The notes under the pieces were generated by a model, which was given only the letters and a program-made list of their open reading frames with translations, had not been told where the DNA came from and did not search any database. Source: Paraphysoderma sedebokerense (taxonomy: Eukaryota > Blastocladiomycota > Physodermatomycetes > Physodermatales > Physodermataceae). From it: a stretch of 64,000 nucleotides of DNA. The stretch covers positions 62,001 to 126,000 of the forward strand of contig JAHLJZ010000024.1 of assembly GCA_025602915.1 (NCBI GenBank). Reading direction: 5' to 3'. The translations under genes and the position numbers were made by a program. Shown here one piece after another: positions 22,036-34,901 of this stretch (positions within the stretch are counted from its first letter, which is position 1; every line of letters begins with the position of its first letter).

Positions 22036-25000
22036 TTATCGTCCTAACTTTCCGGCAGTTTCATTTTTATTCGTTTTTCCAACTTTTAAGCGACCAGTTG
22101 TCACCCAATTTCTGTAACCCTCGACTCTATTTTTCCAAACTTCGCCTTCGTCACTCCCACCTCCCCCATTGATACCTACACCGTAATGTCCTTCTTGCAT
22201 TTTAACACCCAAGTGTACATATCCTTCATATAGTCTCTGATCGTATGGATGGACGGACACGATTCTTTCAAGCGCTGTTTGCTGCGGTGCGGATATCGGT
22301 GTAAGATATGTGGAATAATATGTGTAGTCCGGATGAGAGGTGATAGAAAATCCTTGCTGATAGTGGCCAGACTCTGCAGAAGGAGTCAACGGGAGGTAAG
22401 CGGACGGTCGAAACTGATTAATGTAACTACAAAGTCGAAGTTAGTATTGGCAATCTTTAATTAGAGCAACCGCGACTCTTTAGCTACCGTTTGTATTCAC
22501 GAGTTTCGGCGCTGGAAACTTGAGGATCTAGTGACTTCTCAACTAAATTCGACATTGCTTTTTTACTTGCGCTTTCTTTCTCTTTCTCTTTGAGGTCCCG
22601 CTTCTTGTCTTGAGAGCCAAGTGTCTGATTTTGACCAGAGCCATTTACGAATAACGGAGGAAACAATGATAAACTTTGTTCTTGCAGGGAAGTGGAGCTT
22701 GAAGACGTAGAGAGTGGTTGAATCGGATTGGGTGCGTAACTAAGTTGGAGCCAACGCTTGAGCCCGTCAATGTTGAACCTATGGTTTTAATATCAAATTT
22801 TGTGAGTTAAATCAATTATTGCTTAACAGCCGCCGCATTGTATGCGAGGCGAGGGTGACTAAATGAATAAAAATTTCGAGCTTACATTACGGGTGGATGA
22901 GTGCGGACTTTGAAGGGACTGTAATCATAATTGGACATTTCTTTTGATGGTATCACCCTAGAAGTCAGAGTACAAGATATGTTAACTATTGATCATAGAG
23001 ACACTCTATGACATAGAGAAATTATGCGGCGTACTTCATTGTACTCATCATATTAAACGCAAATAAGAGACTCATTGAAGTGAATTGTCGAGGTCGGTAG
23101 TATTCTTTAAAGTAATCTTCATTCGCATTTTCCGGTAATCCTTTCTTCCAGGGCTCGATACATGCCTTGGTTGTTGCTGGCGGCAACAAATATCGCTTCG
23201 TCCACCAATCGATATAACTAAAATCAAAATTGCAGCGTCAGAAAGAACAAATAACGAAGCGAAGACAACTCAAGAATGTACCTTCGATTTTGGTTTATCG
23301 CTAGATCTAATGATATTGACTTTCGCCCTTTAGGGCCAAAATTTCCGAGGAAAAGGTTGATCGCTTCTTGTTTTTCAGCATCAGTGACTGTGTTGCTGTA
23401 ATATCGTCTGATGGTTTCCACCATATCACGCCCATGGCTTGCCCAATTGCTTTTACGATAGGTATCCATTGTGTTCACTAGATGCGACCCTCCGTATTGT
23501 AATGCTATTGTGTCGCCGTGATCTTGATACATCTCAGTTAACATATTCGTTGCATCGGTGTCGAAAGGCAGGAAAGGATGAGGGATGGCGCCAAGAGCGT
23601 AAAGTTGATGCGCGAAAGCGCATTTTCCTATAACAAACTGAGCGGCGTTGGTTCGATCGAGGCAATCTAGAATTTCCAATAAATCAGTTCAACCATATTT
23701 CAGACAAGAACCATATCAAGTAAAACCAAACCGATGCAATTCGTCCTAACAATGCCTAACTTGAAGTCAGCCATATAAAATTATCACATCAAGAGACGAG
23801 AATAATTTCTTACCTTGTTGTCGACGTCCGATAATCCTATCTGGCCATCTAAATCATCAACAGCATTATTAAATGTATATCAAACGAAGTTTTGCATCTT
23901 CCAACATACCCTTCGCCCCGTTTCAATGTATTTACATACGGTTCTGGTCCAGAGTGGAAAAATCCGGTAGATAGAACAACTTGTTCCGCAATATTTTCGA
24001 GTATTCCAATCACATCTTGGCCGCTAACGAAGAGTAATCGAATAAAGAATCGTCAGTTATTTTAAATTGAAAACAGATAAAGTGATGTTTTCACTAACGT
24101 CTTGCTAGCTCTTGACATGTCCCAAGCGATGTACTTTATGTTCATCTCCTGTGGCAAAAACTGATTAAGATACTCCACGGCCTGAGCGAATTCATCGCCT
24201 AATATCGACTCTCTTTTAGTCTTTTCCTTATTCTTAATCAAATTAAGTATAATAACAGGCGCGCCGTAGCGTTGGAAAAGACTATCAAAATGCAGAGCTG
24301 ATGCAGAAAAGAAGGGATCACGAATGTTGACTGAGGAAACATGCTGAAGTGGTTAGCTGAACAATGTCCGACTGCAGAATGTCGAGCAACAAATGCTACT
24401 TACGTTCTATAGGTGGCTTTGGTGCCATATTACTAGTATCTTGACTCCAATACAACGGAATTGACCCCCGATGCTGCACAAAACTCGTGTAGTGACGATT
24501 GTACCGCTCAGTGATAATTTTCAATTTGTCCGCTACCTTCCCATCTAAATCAGATTTCGACATAGTTAAGCATTTGAGGACTCCACCGGGAAGAATACCC
24601 TCGTCTGTACAGAACGGGCAAGGTAAATCTGGGGTTGGGAGGGGACGTAATAAAGGAGGTGTTGTAGTTGACGCGTCATGAACAATTTGTTCGGTTTCTA
24701 CCTCATTCGCAACAAAACCCTGTAAAAGAAGTGAATCTCACGTCAAGACTTTATCACCAAGTTATATAATAATTCGTAATAGATTGAAATACCTGACTGT
24801 TCACACCCCGTTTATGAAATCTAGCTCCGGCGAAATGCCTCGATCTTCTCGCAATTAGAGTGACATAAATTGGTCGACCAAAGACCGAAATCTCTAAGAA
24901 GACGAAACAGGTCATTCAAGGTTCGACAAAACCGCCTAATCCGGTCTGAAAGAAAAGAAGGATCGATCTACGTACTAGCTTGGTCGACGAAACCATGTAT

Positions 25001-26960
25001 TATATTGACCATCCAGACAGAACATTTCAATCCCCCAATCTCCGCATTTACCGGTTTACCTTTCCCTTTATCATAGCCTCTACCCTTCTCAGACTCTCCT
25101 ATGTCATCTCTGATATTCATACCACGCAGACCTGACCGTAACAAAGAGTAATTCCAGACAAACATATCGAGCGCCATACTTCGTGGATTTGAAGCTGTGG
25201 TCTCATTTCGTGTAGAGTTATTATCAGCAGACGGTGCATTCGGATCGGTGTTCGATGGAGTTGATGGGCAGGGCACAGAACGGAAAGAAGAGTTGTAGAT
25301 GGAGACAGGGTAAATGCATTTCGGACAGGCAAGGTTCCATGTCATATTATACTGTAAGGAGTGTGTGAGATCGTATGTATAGCTGAAGTAAAAATTCTTA
25401 TGGAGGTTGATGGCTTGGAAAGTTTGAATGTATCTAAAGAGCAAGAATAATTAATTGTTAGATTCATAAATGTTTCAACTCAGGTGATTGTATCAGTCGT
25501 CAACGAAATTAGACGGACCGTGCTTCCTCGATATTCTTCTCCACTCTAACCACCGCCGGATTTGTGATACTTATCAATTTGGTCTCATCAATGTGGAAAA
25601 TGGAATGGCCGCCTAATATTGCAACATTCGATTTCTTTGTAATTAACAAAAGGTAGTAGCCTTCCGTAAACCGTATGAATCCTGAGATTGAGAATTGTAA
25701 AGAAACATATCAGCCGATTGTTGCGTAGCAGATAAGGAACAAGACAAAAGGCAAAATAGCAATGGCCCAAAGTTTTCAACATTCTGGTTGTCTGAAGCAT
25801 CAAACGAAGGGCAAGGTAAACATAATAAGATAATGATCCGGTGGATGATACAAACCGCCAATCCCTACGGCTATGCAAACTCGATTTACCCCTCCGGTCG
25901 TCTTATTACCGTCTTCAATCATTCTTAACACCATTTCAATTTCCTCTCTGGTATAAATGACACCATCGTCCAAAATGTTCAGTCCCGATTCTTCCTGTTC
26001 GGCATGATGCTCGTCTTCTGTCTCTTCTTTGGAGTCCGCTTCAGATTTGTCAGATGTACGGTTTTTACGGGCTGATTGCGTAGGCTGAGTGGAAGATGGG
26101 GACGTCTGCGGCTGTGTCTGAACTGACTGTTGTTCAGGTGAAGTAGATTGAGGAACAGATCCATTTCTAGCATGCGAGATTGAAGTTCGCGACGGCAGCG
26201 GAGTTTGTGACGATTGATGCTGATTTGTAACTTGTGTCACCGATTGAGACGATGCACTCGAGTTTGTATTCGTTGGATATTCAGAAACATTTCTATCCAC
26301 TCTCATTCCACTAGTTGATTCGGGCCCTTCTTTCAAGGATCTAGTTTTACCGCGATTACTTTCGTCCAATCCCTGGATCCCCAACCCTAAACTTACATCT
26401 CTACCGTCATTATTGCCCTTTAATTTCCCTTCAATTCCCTTTTTGTGGTCTTCGGGTCTGCTTTCTTCAACTCCCGCTGTCAGGTTGCCATTCTTTCCAA
26501 CTTTAGGTTCTTCGTGTCGAGTTACTCCAGCAATAGTCCTCCCTTCAATTAAACTTTCTTCCTTTTTCTGTATTAAAACAGGTTTGCTATCGCTTTTATT
26601 ACTTTGTCCCTGAACTTTTGCAGGACTGGTTAAGTTGGCATTCCTATTGGCCGACGATATTGAAACCGGTGTCGGTGGCTGCGTGGTGGTGACCGAAGGA
26701 ATAGGAACTGTTCTATCGATTTTTAATATTCGAAAGTAGGCATTATTAGAATCTGTTCCTATTATGTAGAATCTCTAAGAAAATTGAATGTATTGTTTGT
26801 TGGGGAGAAAATACGTTAAATGACAATTAGTTGATGAGTATTCCGCCTCCGACTCGATTCTACTCGGGAAGAGTTAGGAACTAACAATAAAGGAAAAGAT
26901 AGCTACGGTTTTAGTTTCATAAAGGGTAAATTTTGTTAGAGTCAGTGTTGGCTTTGACAT
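22036..26960 (-). CDS. FIG4: FIG4 polyphosphoinositide 5-phosphatase (SAC domain)
   Basis: Phosphatase of the PIKfyve/Fab1-Vac14-Fig4 complex that sets PI(3,5)P2 on endolysosomes and vacuoles. Exon 1 (26907-26960) gives [18 protein letters not shown], joined to [19 protein letters not shown]; human FIG4 has KLVLYETRARYFLVGSN...YRVLKIDRT. Later come [91 protein letters not shown] and [10 protein letters not shown]. The catalytic CX5R(T) motif, CIDCLDRT, is assembled across an intron near 23665-23730. Then come [25 protein letters not shown] and [20 protein letters not shown]. Compared with human FIG4 there is a long Ser/Thr/Gln-rich insert of about 230 residues near the N-terminus (25950-26700) and another of about 60 residues near 24540-24700. 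About a dozen exons. Confidence 0.94.
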
Positions 26961-27201
26961 TATTAGATTTGTAGGAACTACTCCAGAGGAATTGCTCCGG
27001 GCGTGGACTGGATATGCGCAGAAGAATTCTCGCGAAGTCGGTACCACGGGCATTACATTAATTTATTTCTGTTATCCGGAAATTAACTCTAAAGCTATCA
27101 CTTTTTAAATATAGACTCTATATCCATTCTTTACTTGACACTTAACGTGTACAACTCACTCCTTTGGGCCCCATAAAAGTTCAACCCAAAATCAACTAAA
27201 T

Positions 27202-29421
27202 TCACTTTCTCCAAACCTTCCCGACAACCCACCCACTCACATTTTTTACCTTGTCCATGGCTGCGTGCGGGGACGCCATCATCTTCACATTACTCAATAA
27301 ACCGGACGAGGATTCCACTTCACTGTCCTCATCATTCTCGTCGCCATCCTCGGTGGTGACGGACGAGGAAGTTGACTGCGTCGAGTGACAACGTTCAACA
27401 GAATCGGCGTCTTGGTTGTCAGAATCACTACTGGATGACGAGGATGAATCTAAGTCCAAATTGTTCAAAGACAATGGGCGGTCGGGCTTGGTCGAGATTG
27501 TTCGGTCAGAATCTGAGGTGGAAGATGGTTCTAGTTCAGATTCGAGTTCTGAATCTTCAGCAGACGACGAACTCTCTGACACAGCAGTGGAAGAAGATTT
27601 ACGGTCCGCTGTAGAGGGAGAGGTTGCGGATTTGTCTGTGCTGACACTTGAATTGTCAGGGGCGGAAACTGACGAGGAAGGCGAACCAGTTTCACCGTTG
27701 AGCTTTTTAGAGTTTGGTTTTTCTGCACCGCCGTCTTCTGCATTGTCATCGGAAAATGATACGAAGTGGTCTGACGCAACTGACCTTTGGCGATTATGTC
27801 TCGATTTTCGCTTGATTTTTGTTTTTGTCGGAATTGGAGATAATCGAGGACCCGTGTCATTCGATTTGGAGGGCGAGACAGAGACCGCTGAATTCATATA
27901 CGCAGATCCGTCCGAGTCTTCATCCTTAGTGTTCTGACCGTTTTGCTTCCGATCACTGTCATCCAAAACTCGATATCTTTTCGGCTGACTTTTAGATGTC
28001 GCAGGGTGCTGTTCCTGATCACCGTCACTTTCATCATCACTGTCATAATCGGCTTCATCTTCCTGACAACTTTGATCCGAATGATTTGAAGGTACAGGCG
28101 TTCCAATTCGTTCCATCAATTTACTGGCCACATTTTTGCCAATTTCAACACTCGCCATTCCTAACCCAGTAGCGGTACTCAAGTCGATGCTCTGTAATCC
28201 TAAATTCTCCTTTCCTATCTCTACAAGATCTTTGGAAATGTCAATATAATTCGCAATTTTGTCTTTTTGAGACTTCACTTTCGAGGCAATCTTGTTCCTA
28301 ATGCCAAAGTGAGGAAACTGCTGAGCATTGGAGCCATCGACCAGGTTTGAGTCGGGGAGCAGTGAGTTTGGATGGTGTTGGCGGGAGTCGTTAATGTACT
28401 CAGATTCGTCAATCAGGGTGTCAGTGGATGAATTGGGTGAAAGCGTTACTGTTGGTGGTATGCCCTCACGCATTAATGTAAATGAACCAGGTTTAAATGA
28501 ATCATTCAGAGTGCCTTTACTTTCTGCGACAGGTAACGGGCTATTTGTGCCTAATCCAGTCTCAGCAGTGCGGATGATTTGATTGACGAAACCACCAAAA
28601 GGCAACACTTGGATTTTGTCGGAGACATGATACGTTTTGTCGACAAGTTTTAGTTTATCGGAAAGATGATATGCTTGATCCAGCTTAGATAACGTGGGCC
28701 CGGTCAACTGTACTGCTGATTTAAGAGCGAAGCCTAACAGGCCAGAGGTCGGACGTACAGACTCATGAACTAAAATAAGCCAGACTGTAAGTTTTGGTAT
28801 ACCGAAAACTATCTCAAACGTCTACTGAAGGAACAGTGGAAACAAGACAACAGCTCCGACCATAAGATAAATGCCGGAACAGCAGACAAGGGGCATACCT
28901 TGCATTCTTTTCTTTGACTCTTCTTCTTCCTTCTTCAATCTTTCCAATTCGTCCGGATCGATACCATGGTCATTGTACCACTTCCGTTTGAATTGTTCAA
29001 ATTCGTTAGCGGCGTCAAACAAGGCTTTCTTCTCCTCTTCCAGATGAATTCTATATGCGTCCAGCTCTTCTCTCTCACGTTCAAGATGCTGCTGCATCGC
29101 TTCAACAACCTGACGTTCCCTGTCTAGTTTCAGGAATCGAATGTTGAGTTGCTCCCATAATTGCAGACAATGCAGATTGGCGGAGATGGTAGCAGTGATT
29201 GTGGAATGGGCGTGAGTGTACCAATCGGGTGCTGTGATTTCGGGCTTTGCGTCTGAGGGAGCGGGATCGGACGAGACTGATGACTTTTTGAGAAAGTTCA
29301 TATTCCTTTCAGTGCAGCAGGAGAAGTCGGAGAGAGTGAAGGAAGGAATTTCGTTGGAAAGAGGAGAATGGGAGTCACGTGACTCGGAGTGGCTGCCGAC
29401 GCGCCCAGCGTGAAAAGGCAT
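27202..29421 (-). CDS. Hypothetical coiled-coil protein with long acidic Ser-rich region
   Basis: Two exons joined by an intron about 28772-28898 (donor CAAG|GTATGC, acceptor TTTTAG), continuing the frame as KRMQ-VHESVRPTSGL. The N-terminal part has TAPDWYTHAHSTI, then a strong coiled coil (LWEQLNIRFLKLDRERQ through KKEEEESKKR). The second exon begins with an amphipathic, helix-prone segment (LSKLDQAYHLSDKLKLVDK, HVSDKIQVLPFGGF), then about 300 residues dominated by Ser, Asp and Glu with basic islands (TKIKRKSRHNRQR). It ends NVSGWVVGKVWRK. I recognise no family. The helix repeats and hydrophobic ends would suit a membrane-peripheral scaffold, but that is a guess. The start could also be the in-frame Met at 29301. 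Confidence 0.7.
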
Positions 29422-29720
29422 CCACGGACGATTCGACAGAGGAATGAATGTGGATTGTGTCTATTGTGGATGTGGATGGGCGGATATGTATATGTGGATG
29501 TGAGGGTGGGGATTGCCGTGAAATGACATGCCGTGCGAGGGGAGAAAGAATAGACATGGACGAATGCGGCCTTGTAAGTGGACGAAATGGGAAGACGGAC
29601 AAGGTGGCCTTGCCAACAACCAAGTTCCAATTCCTTACATATCTTTAAACTAGATTCGTTGCTACTTCATCCATCATCTGTCAGTATCCCTATCTGCATA
29701 GCTGCCTCTAATAGTGTGAC
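29422..29720. promoter_or_regulatory. Divergent promoter region (coiled-coil gene / VPS25)
   Basis: 299 nt between oppositely oriented start codons. It contains a GT-rich stretch with repeated GGATGTGGATG-like words (about 29467-29500). No defined element. Confidence 0.45.
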
Positions 29721-30868
29721 ATGGCATCGCAACAGCAATTCGAATTTCCCTCAATACACAACTTCCCTCCATTCTACACGTTCGTTTCTATTTCCGTACA
29801 TCCTGCCACACCAAACCATAAAGCCTGTGGCACTGAACTAACTCATCTATCTTTATCTACCTGCACAATGTCCTCCTCTTCAACCTCACTGAATTGTTCT
29901 ACACGAAACTTGTGAATTGAAGTAAGCAACCCAACGACACCACATACAAAAAGCAGTCTCAACAGTGGGCAGAGCTGATATTAGCATATTATAAACATCA
30001 CAGAAAATTCGTGCTTGATTTAAATGAAGAGTTGAATGGTAAATTATTCTGTAACCAAAGTCTGAATCGTGGGTATTTTATTCATTCGTTTAAAGCCTTT
30101 GGATAGTACATGTCCGCTTTGACTTCTAAGGCAAATTGGCAGTTGATCTGAACACGGTTGTGTTACTCTCATATCGATAATAACACTATCGGTCGCATAT
30201 GTTTAATCTATACACACTGTAACTCATTGATTAAACTCTCCTCACAATTCAGGTCGTCTAAATTATGACACCCTTTTCTCAATCCTCACCGACTTGGTAT
30301 CAACCGGTTCAGCGGAGTGGATGCAAGACAAGTTTTCGAATTCCAGCCCAAATAAAAAGCGAGTTGGGAAGGTTTGCCTAATCAAATGGAGGAAAGGAGA
30401 GGAATGGGCGCGGTTGATTTTGGAATGGGTTTGTTTTACTTTCTACTATTTCCGCCTTAAGTTCCGATTGTTGGTACTGTCGGTTTCTGGGGCGACGGAT
30501 ATGGTGTATTTTACTAAATTCAGTTGTAAAGTTATCTGACACTTAGCTACCTTCTGTTTGTGTTTCCTAGGTTTTCAAGTCTGGCAGTACGAATTCGGTA
30601 CTGACAGGATACGAATTGCTACATGGAGAAAGTACAGAAAGTGAAGGTTCTTATCAACCCTCCGATATTTTCCTATTTGCTTGGCGGGGTGTAATAACCG
30701 TCGTTTTTTTGTCACGCATTAGAGTTCCACAACCTGCATCCGATTCTATTTCAGGAAGCCATACAAATATTGACCAAGCAAGGAAAATGCCAAGTGTTTT
30801 CCACCTCTTCATCGTCTGTTTCCACCAATATCACGAATGTTGAGGAAATGGGAATAAAGTTCTTCTAA
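29721..30868 (+). CDS. VPS25: VPS25, ESCRT-II subunit
   Basis: ESCRT-II winged-helix subunit that recruits ESCRT-III during multivesicular-body sorting. Five exons had to be joined. Exon 29721-29779 gives MASQQQFEFPSIHNFPPFYT. The exon starting 29923 gives KQPNDTTYKKQSQQWAELIL. Exon 30253-30428 gives LNYDTLFSILTDLVSTGSAEWM then CLIKWRKGEEWARLILEW. Exon 30571-30646 gives FKSGSTNSVLTGYELLHGE. The last exon, from 30723, gives EFHNLHPILFQEAIQILTKQG and ends EEMGIKFF-stop. Human VPS25 has FPPFFTLQPN, FLIMWRRPEEWGKLIYQW, NNSVFTLYELTNGED and DGRGVKFF at these places. All introns have canonical ends and restore the frame. About 170-180 residues, as usual. Confidence 0.92.
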
Positions 30869-31298
30869 CATTGTATTCGCATGTGATTCAGCAGCATGCT
30901 TCATTATACTCTGACATTGACAGTGGAGCAAAGTGGTGCATCATTCCATGAGTATTGTGTTGAAAGCATCGCCGAATATATTAGTACATTACATGAAGAA
31001 ATGGAATAAAATGAATATGCATAGATCTTTGATTTCCGGTCACGAAAGTTGTCTTTGTGTGCCTCGTCCACGTGACTCCCTCTTAACAGGATGTGATTCT
31101 TCCTGCCCAATCCCAGAGTAAATACTACATCCCAGATGCAAGATCTCTGCTGACATCTTTTGCCATCTTCAACTATCTTGATATATTCTGTACAGAGACA
31201 GTGTTTCTGTCTGGCCGACACCGTCTGATTCAATTTTCAACCATAAATCGACCCGTCCTCAATCCGCGCTCAAGTTTATTTTTTGTTCAAAACCGAGT
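30869..31298 (+). other. Intergenic, VPS25 to ARID2-like gene
   Basis: 430 nt, likely 3' flank of VPS25 and promoter of the next gene. The small open frames here have no support. Confidence 0.45.
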
Positions 31299-33988
31299 AT
31301 GGCCTCCAATGTACGGTTTCCTCCTCCCAGATCTCTTTGCTCTTGTTCAGTTCAAACATTACAAACTTGCATATCTAACTAGTCATATTTCTCGTTTCCG
31401 CAGTCACAACTACATGCCTCCTCTGAGAACTTCAACACTCAGCTCGAATTATTTTACAAACAAAACAAGTCAGTACAGACTCTACTCTTTGTAGTTCCTT
31501 GTTCTTTATGCTCTGTCCATCATCTTTGATGCCGATTAAATTAACTAAATCGTTTTTCTTAATTCTAGAATCGATCTTCGAACTAACCCCCGGATAGGAA
31601 GAACGAGAATCAATTTGTATAATTTATATTCTCATGTCATCGAGTTAGGTGGAAGCTCCAAAGTACGTTGATTTCGATTTTATAAATAGAACGTCGTAAT
31701 TTTAATCAACAATGAACTCACCTCTTCACGAAAATGATGATTCGCATTTGCTTTTGTTGTAGGTGGACACGGAGAATCAATGGACATCGTTAATACCGCA
31801 TTTCAATGGCGTCGCTGCAGATGAATTGCGTAACATCTATAAGGAGTACTTAGAGGCCTATGAGCAGGTGACTTTTTGGGGAAAACAATATGTTGTGAGT
31901 AATAAAAGGAAGAGTGGCAATGAAAGTCCAGGTAAACATTCTTGTGTTTGCAAGTAGGGTATTTCTCAAAATATGTATCTTAACCTTATGTTTATTCAGA
32001 TCCAACGAAAAAGTTGAAGAGAGAATCAAATTTTAAATCTTCCGCTCCACAAAAGCCAGCACCGTTATTCGAAGGTTCGTAGTAATAAGTCTTCTTCGCT
32101 CGCCCAAGTGTTAACCGTGATGATTGTGATACTTAGATACGGAATACACGGATGGAGGGTACAGTAATCGAATATTGTTGGCATTGGAATCACAGTTACC
32201 AAATGAAGTTGACTGGGCTCTGAAGAAACTTCTCAGTATTACATTCACCAGTGATAGATTCCAATTTTCGGTGATACCTGGGTTACTGGATTTATTGATA
32301 GAAATGATGAACGACTACATAGATAAAGAGATGAAACATATTAAAAAGATGTCTACACAGTCGAATGGATTGGCTCACGAAGCATCGCCGTTATCTTTGG
32401 CGTCAGAAGAGATTTTTCACGCCTATCAATCACGGGAGGAAAGAGAGCGAGTATTCCTGATATCAGCTATCTTGTGGAATTCTTCTTTTGCTGTCGACAA
32501 TATCCGAATTTTCGTATGCTTCCCTCCACTAAAAGAACTCATCGTTAAAGCATTATCTCTTCCCTCTTCCTCTTCATACCTTGAAATCAAACTCTCCCTA
32601 CTCGATGTCATGGACAACATTGCTTTCTGCTTTAAGCTAACTCCGAAAGACGATCCGTTAATACCAGTCTTGAACAAACTCGTCTTCGATAACGACAGAG
32701 GTTTGATTCTCGGTGCCATCCGAACATTGGTTCGATTAGCTATAATCGAATCAAACGATCAGGCATTGAAGTCAACCTTAGACCCTAAAATTGTTCCTCG
32801 CATGTACCAGCTGCTACTTCTTCCGGATGAAGAAATTGTAGCCTCAGTATTAGATTACTTCTATCAATATTCTCTTCTTTCCACTGCTATTTCAACGCAA
32901 TTCGCCGAATTGGCGCCAAGCAATCCGGTTAAGATCTTGATGAAGTTTTTAGGATATAAGATTCCATCGAACGTTGCCTTTATGCCACCCAAGATTGTTT
33001 TCCAAACCTCCAAACGGTCGGAAGCTGGGAAAGAAAAGGATGGGCTCACAAAAGATCAACAGACGAAGATTGCGGCGCTTGTAAAGGACGCTAATTTGTT
33101 GAAACAATTACTGTTTGAAACTTTTACTGTGATGTCAAATGGGACAGAATTGAAATTGGAGAAGATGGAAGAGCCAGGTCGATTTGGCGCTTGGTTAGTA
33201 ACAATTTCTGCGTATGTTGTGTTCGTTACGTATAATCTAATGCGTACATGCTGTTGGTGAACAGGATGGTCAAGACTTTAGAAGACGATCCGTCGTCGAC
33301 GCCCAATCTCGAACAATTGTACGAAAATTATAAGGCTTCGTGTAAGAAGGGGCCATATATCGGCATCACTGATTTCCTTAAATTAATGATGCTTCGATTC
33401 GGTTCCGTTCCAGTCTTGCCTGGTGCATCACCGACCAAATATCCTTTTTCTTTCTCTTCCTGTTCAAAGTTGACCGTGTCATCGATACTATATTCTTTTA
33501 TTCCTTAACTTTAAGTCTCCACTATCATCATTCCAGGTTGTCGAATCAAATCCAGTCCTTCGACCACTGAATCGAAGCCGGGTACTGAAGACGGGACCAG
33601 TGATATGCAGGATGTGCAATCCGAATCTTCGTCACTCTCTTCCGTCAAAACTGAACCAGTTCAGGCCCCACCATCTTCGTCATCAACTTCGACGCCCGCA
33701 AAAGATGTAAAACCATCTTCGCCGTCCCGAAAACCATCCAGCGCTGTCATCACCCCGCAATTTCAATACCTTTACCCAAATCAACTCACCTCCAGCCACA
33801 TCCGAGAAGAACTTTCTCAGGATCCGTCTGGTATTGCGTTAACGGCCGCATTGGTTTTAAGGAATTTTAGCCGGAATCCTTGGATGAAAGAATACTTTTG
33901 GGGCTGTATGGAGGAATTGGTTGTCGCGGCGGCGAAATACCCCAGGTTGAGTCGGTATCTTGGCACTGTTGTGTCAGAGGTAAAATGA
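31299..33988 (+). CDS. ARID2/RSC9-type chromatin-remodelling subunit
   Basis: Subunit of PBAF/RSC-class SWI/SNF complexes. The start at 31299 (MASN) splices to SQLHASSENFNTQLELFYKQNK, then IDLRTNPRIGRTRINLYNLYSHVI and VDTENQWTSLIPHFNG, an ARID DNA-binding domain (ARID2: LDLHGLYTRVTTLGG and KNQWGEIVEEFN). The body follows with LLALESQLPNEVDWALKKL (ARID2: LVLSLLSGLPNEVDFAINV), an armadillo-like helical region, and near 33267-33420 an RFX-like winged helix (LEQLYENYKASCKKGPYIG). The end, SSHIREELSQDPSGIALTAALVLRN, matches the ARID2 C-terminus (ITKHIRLTAALILKN). It lacks the long Gln-rich middle and C2H2 fingers of animal ARID2 and is closer to fungal Rsc9 in size. The exon join near 33422-33537 is uncertain. 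Confidence 0.85.
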
Positions 33989-34901
33989 TTCCAGATTTTC
34001 ATACTACCGGGGATGTAGGCTGCTTTAATATGTGAAAGCTGTGTACATTTCCCATAGTATAGTGAAAAATAGTGTAAGAAAACGAATGGTTGTTATTTCT
34101 ATCTAATGAATAATAGACAAAGGATGGTGAATATCAAACTGACTGGACTTGTAATTAACTGAATCACGGAAGGTGGTAGAATATAAGGCTCAAGTTTTAT
34201 GGTTTCAATTCATCATTGATTCGCTGCAGTGCTGCGAACGACATTTTATTACAGAGTTGATTTTTGTGGTATGCATAGTGCGCATTACCAATGTTAAATT
34301 CCTAGCAGAAAAGTGACCGATTGTCAGGCATTGGTTGCGCGACTTGCTCCGAGTCAGAACTTTCTCCCAGTCTGATTCATGAAATAAATTTGCAGTCGAC
34401 AAGTTACATATTCGAGAAGAGTAAACCAATTCACTATTGCATATAAAGAGTCCACATTTCATCCTTCTATTAGCCGTCTCATCAAGTATATATTGGTAGT
34501 ACTATGTCTGAAGGTAATGAGCTTTCCGTGCTTCTTGGTGTCCACTTCTACTGGAGGAGAAACGTGGAGTGTATATCTGATGAAGCCATATGTCTATTTA
34601 CTAATTCTGCCATTCAATTGTTGTATTTTTCAATTTTTTTGTCGCTGCAATTTGACGGGTCTTTTATACTGATACGACATCATTTATTCCATCCAACTTT
34701 GAACAAACGACATTCGAATTTCATATTTCGTCAACGTGAAATCTATGCTTACCCTGCGTCGCTACATGTTTAAAAAATTGGGCTTCATTACGATTGCAAC
34801 ATCAACTGATGATTCATTGTTGTCTTTGCCTAATTCCGCAACCTCGTCTTCATTCATCTGGCAACTTGACGTGAATTTCTTACTTTTATCTCCTGCGACC
34901 T
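33989..34901. other. Intergenic, no gene supported
   Basis: About 0.9 kb of AT-rich sequence before the SNARE gene. Open frames at 34504-34773 and 34736-34936 have no family likeness; 34736 may be part of a longer 5' untranslated region. Confidence 0.45.

Noticed and set aside
27416-27937. 173-codon acidic open frame on the plus strand
   Set aside because: Antisense shadow of the Ser/Asp/Glu-rich tract of the minus-strand gene; composition explains its length.
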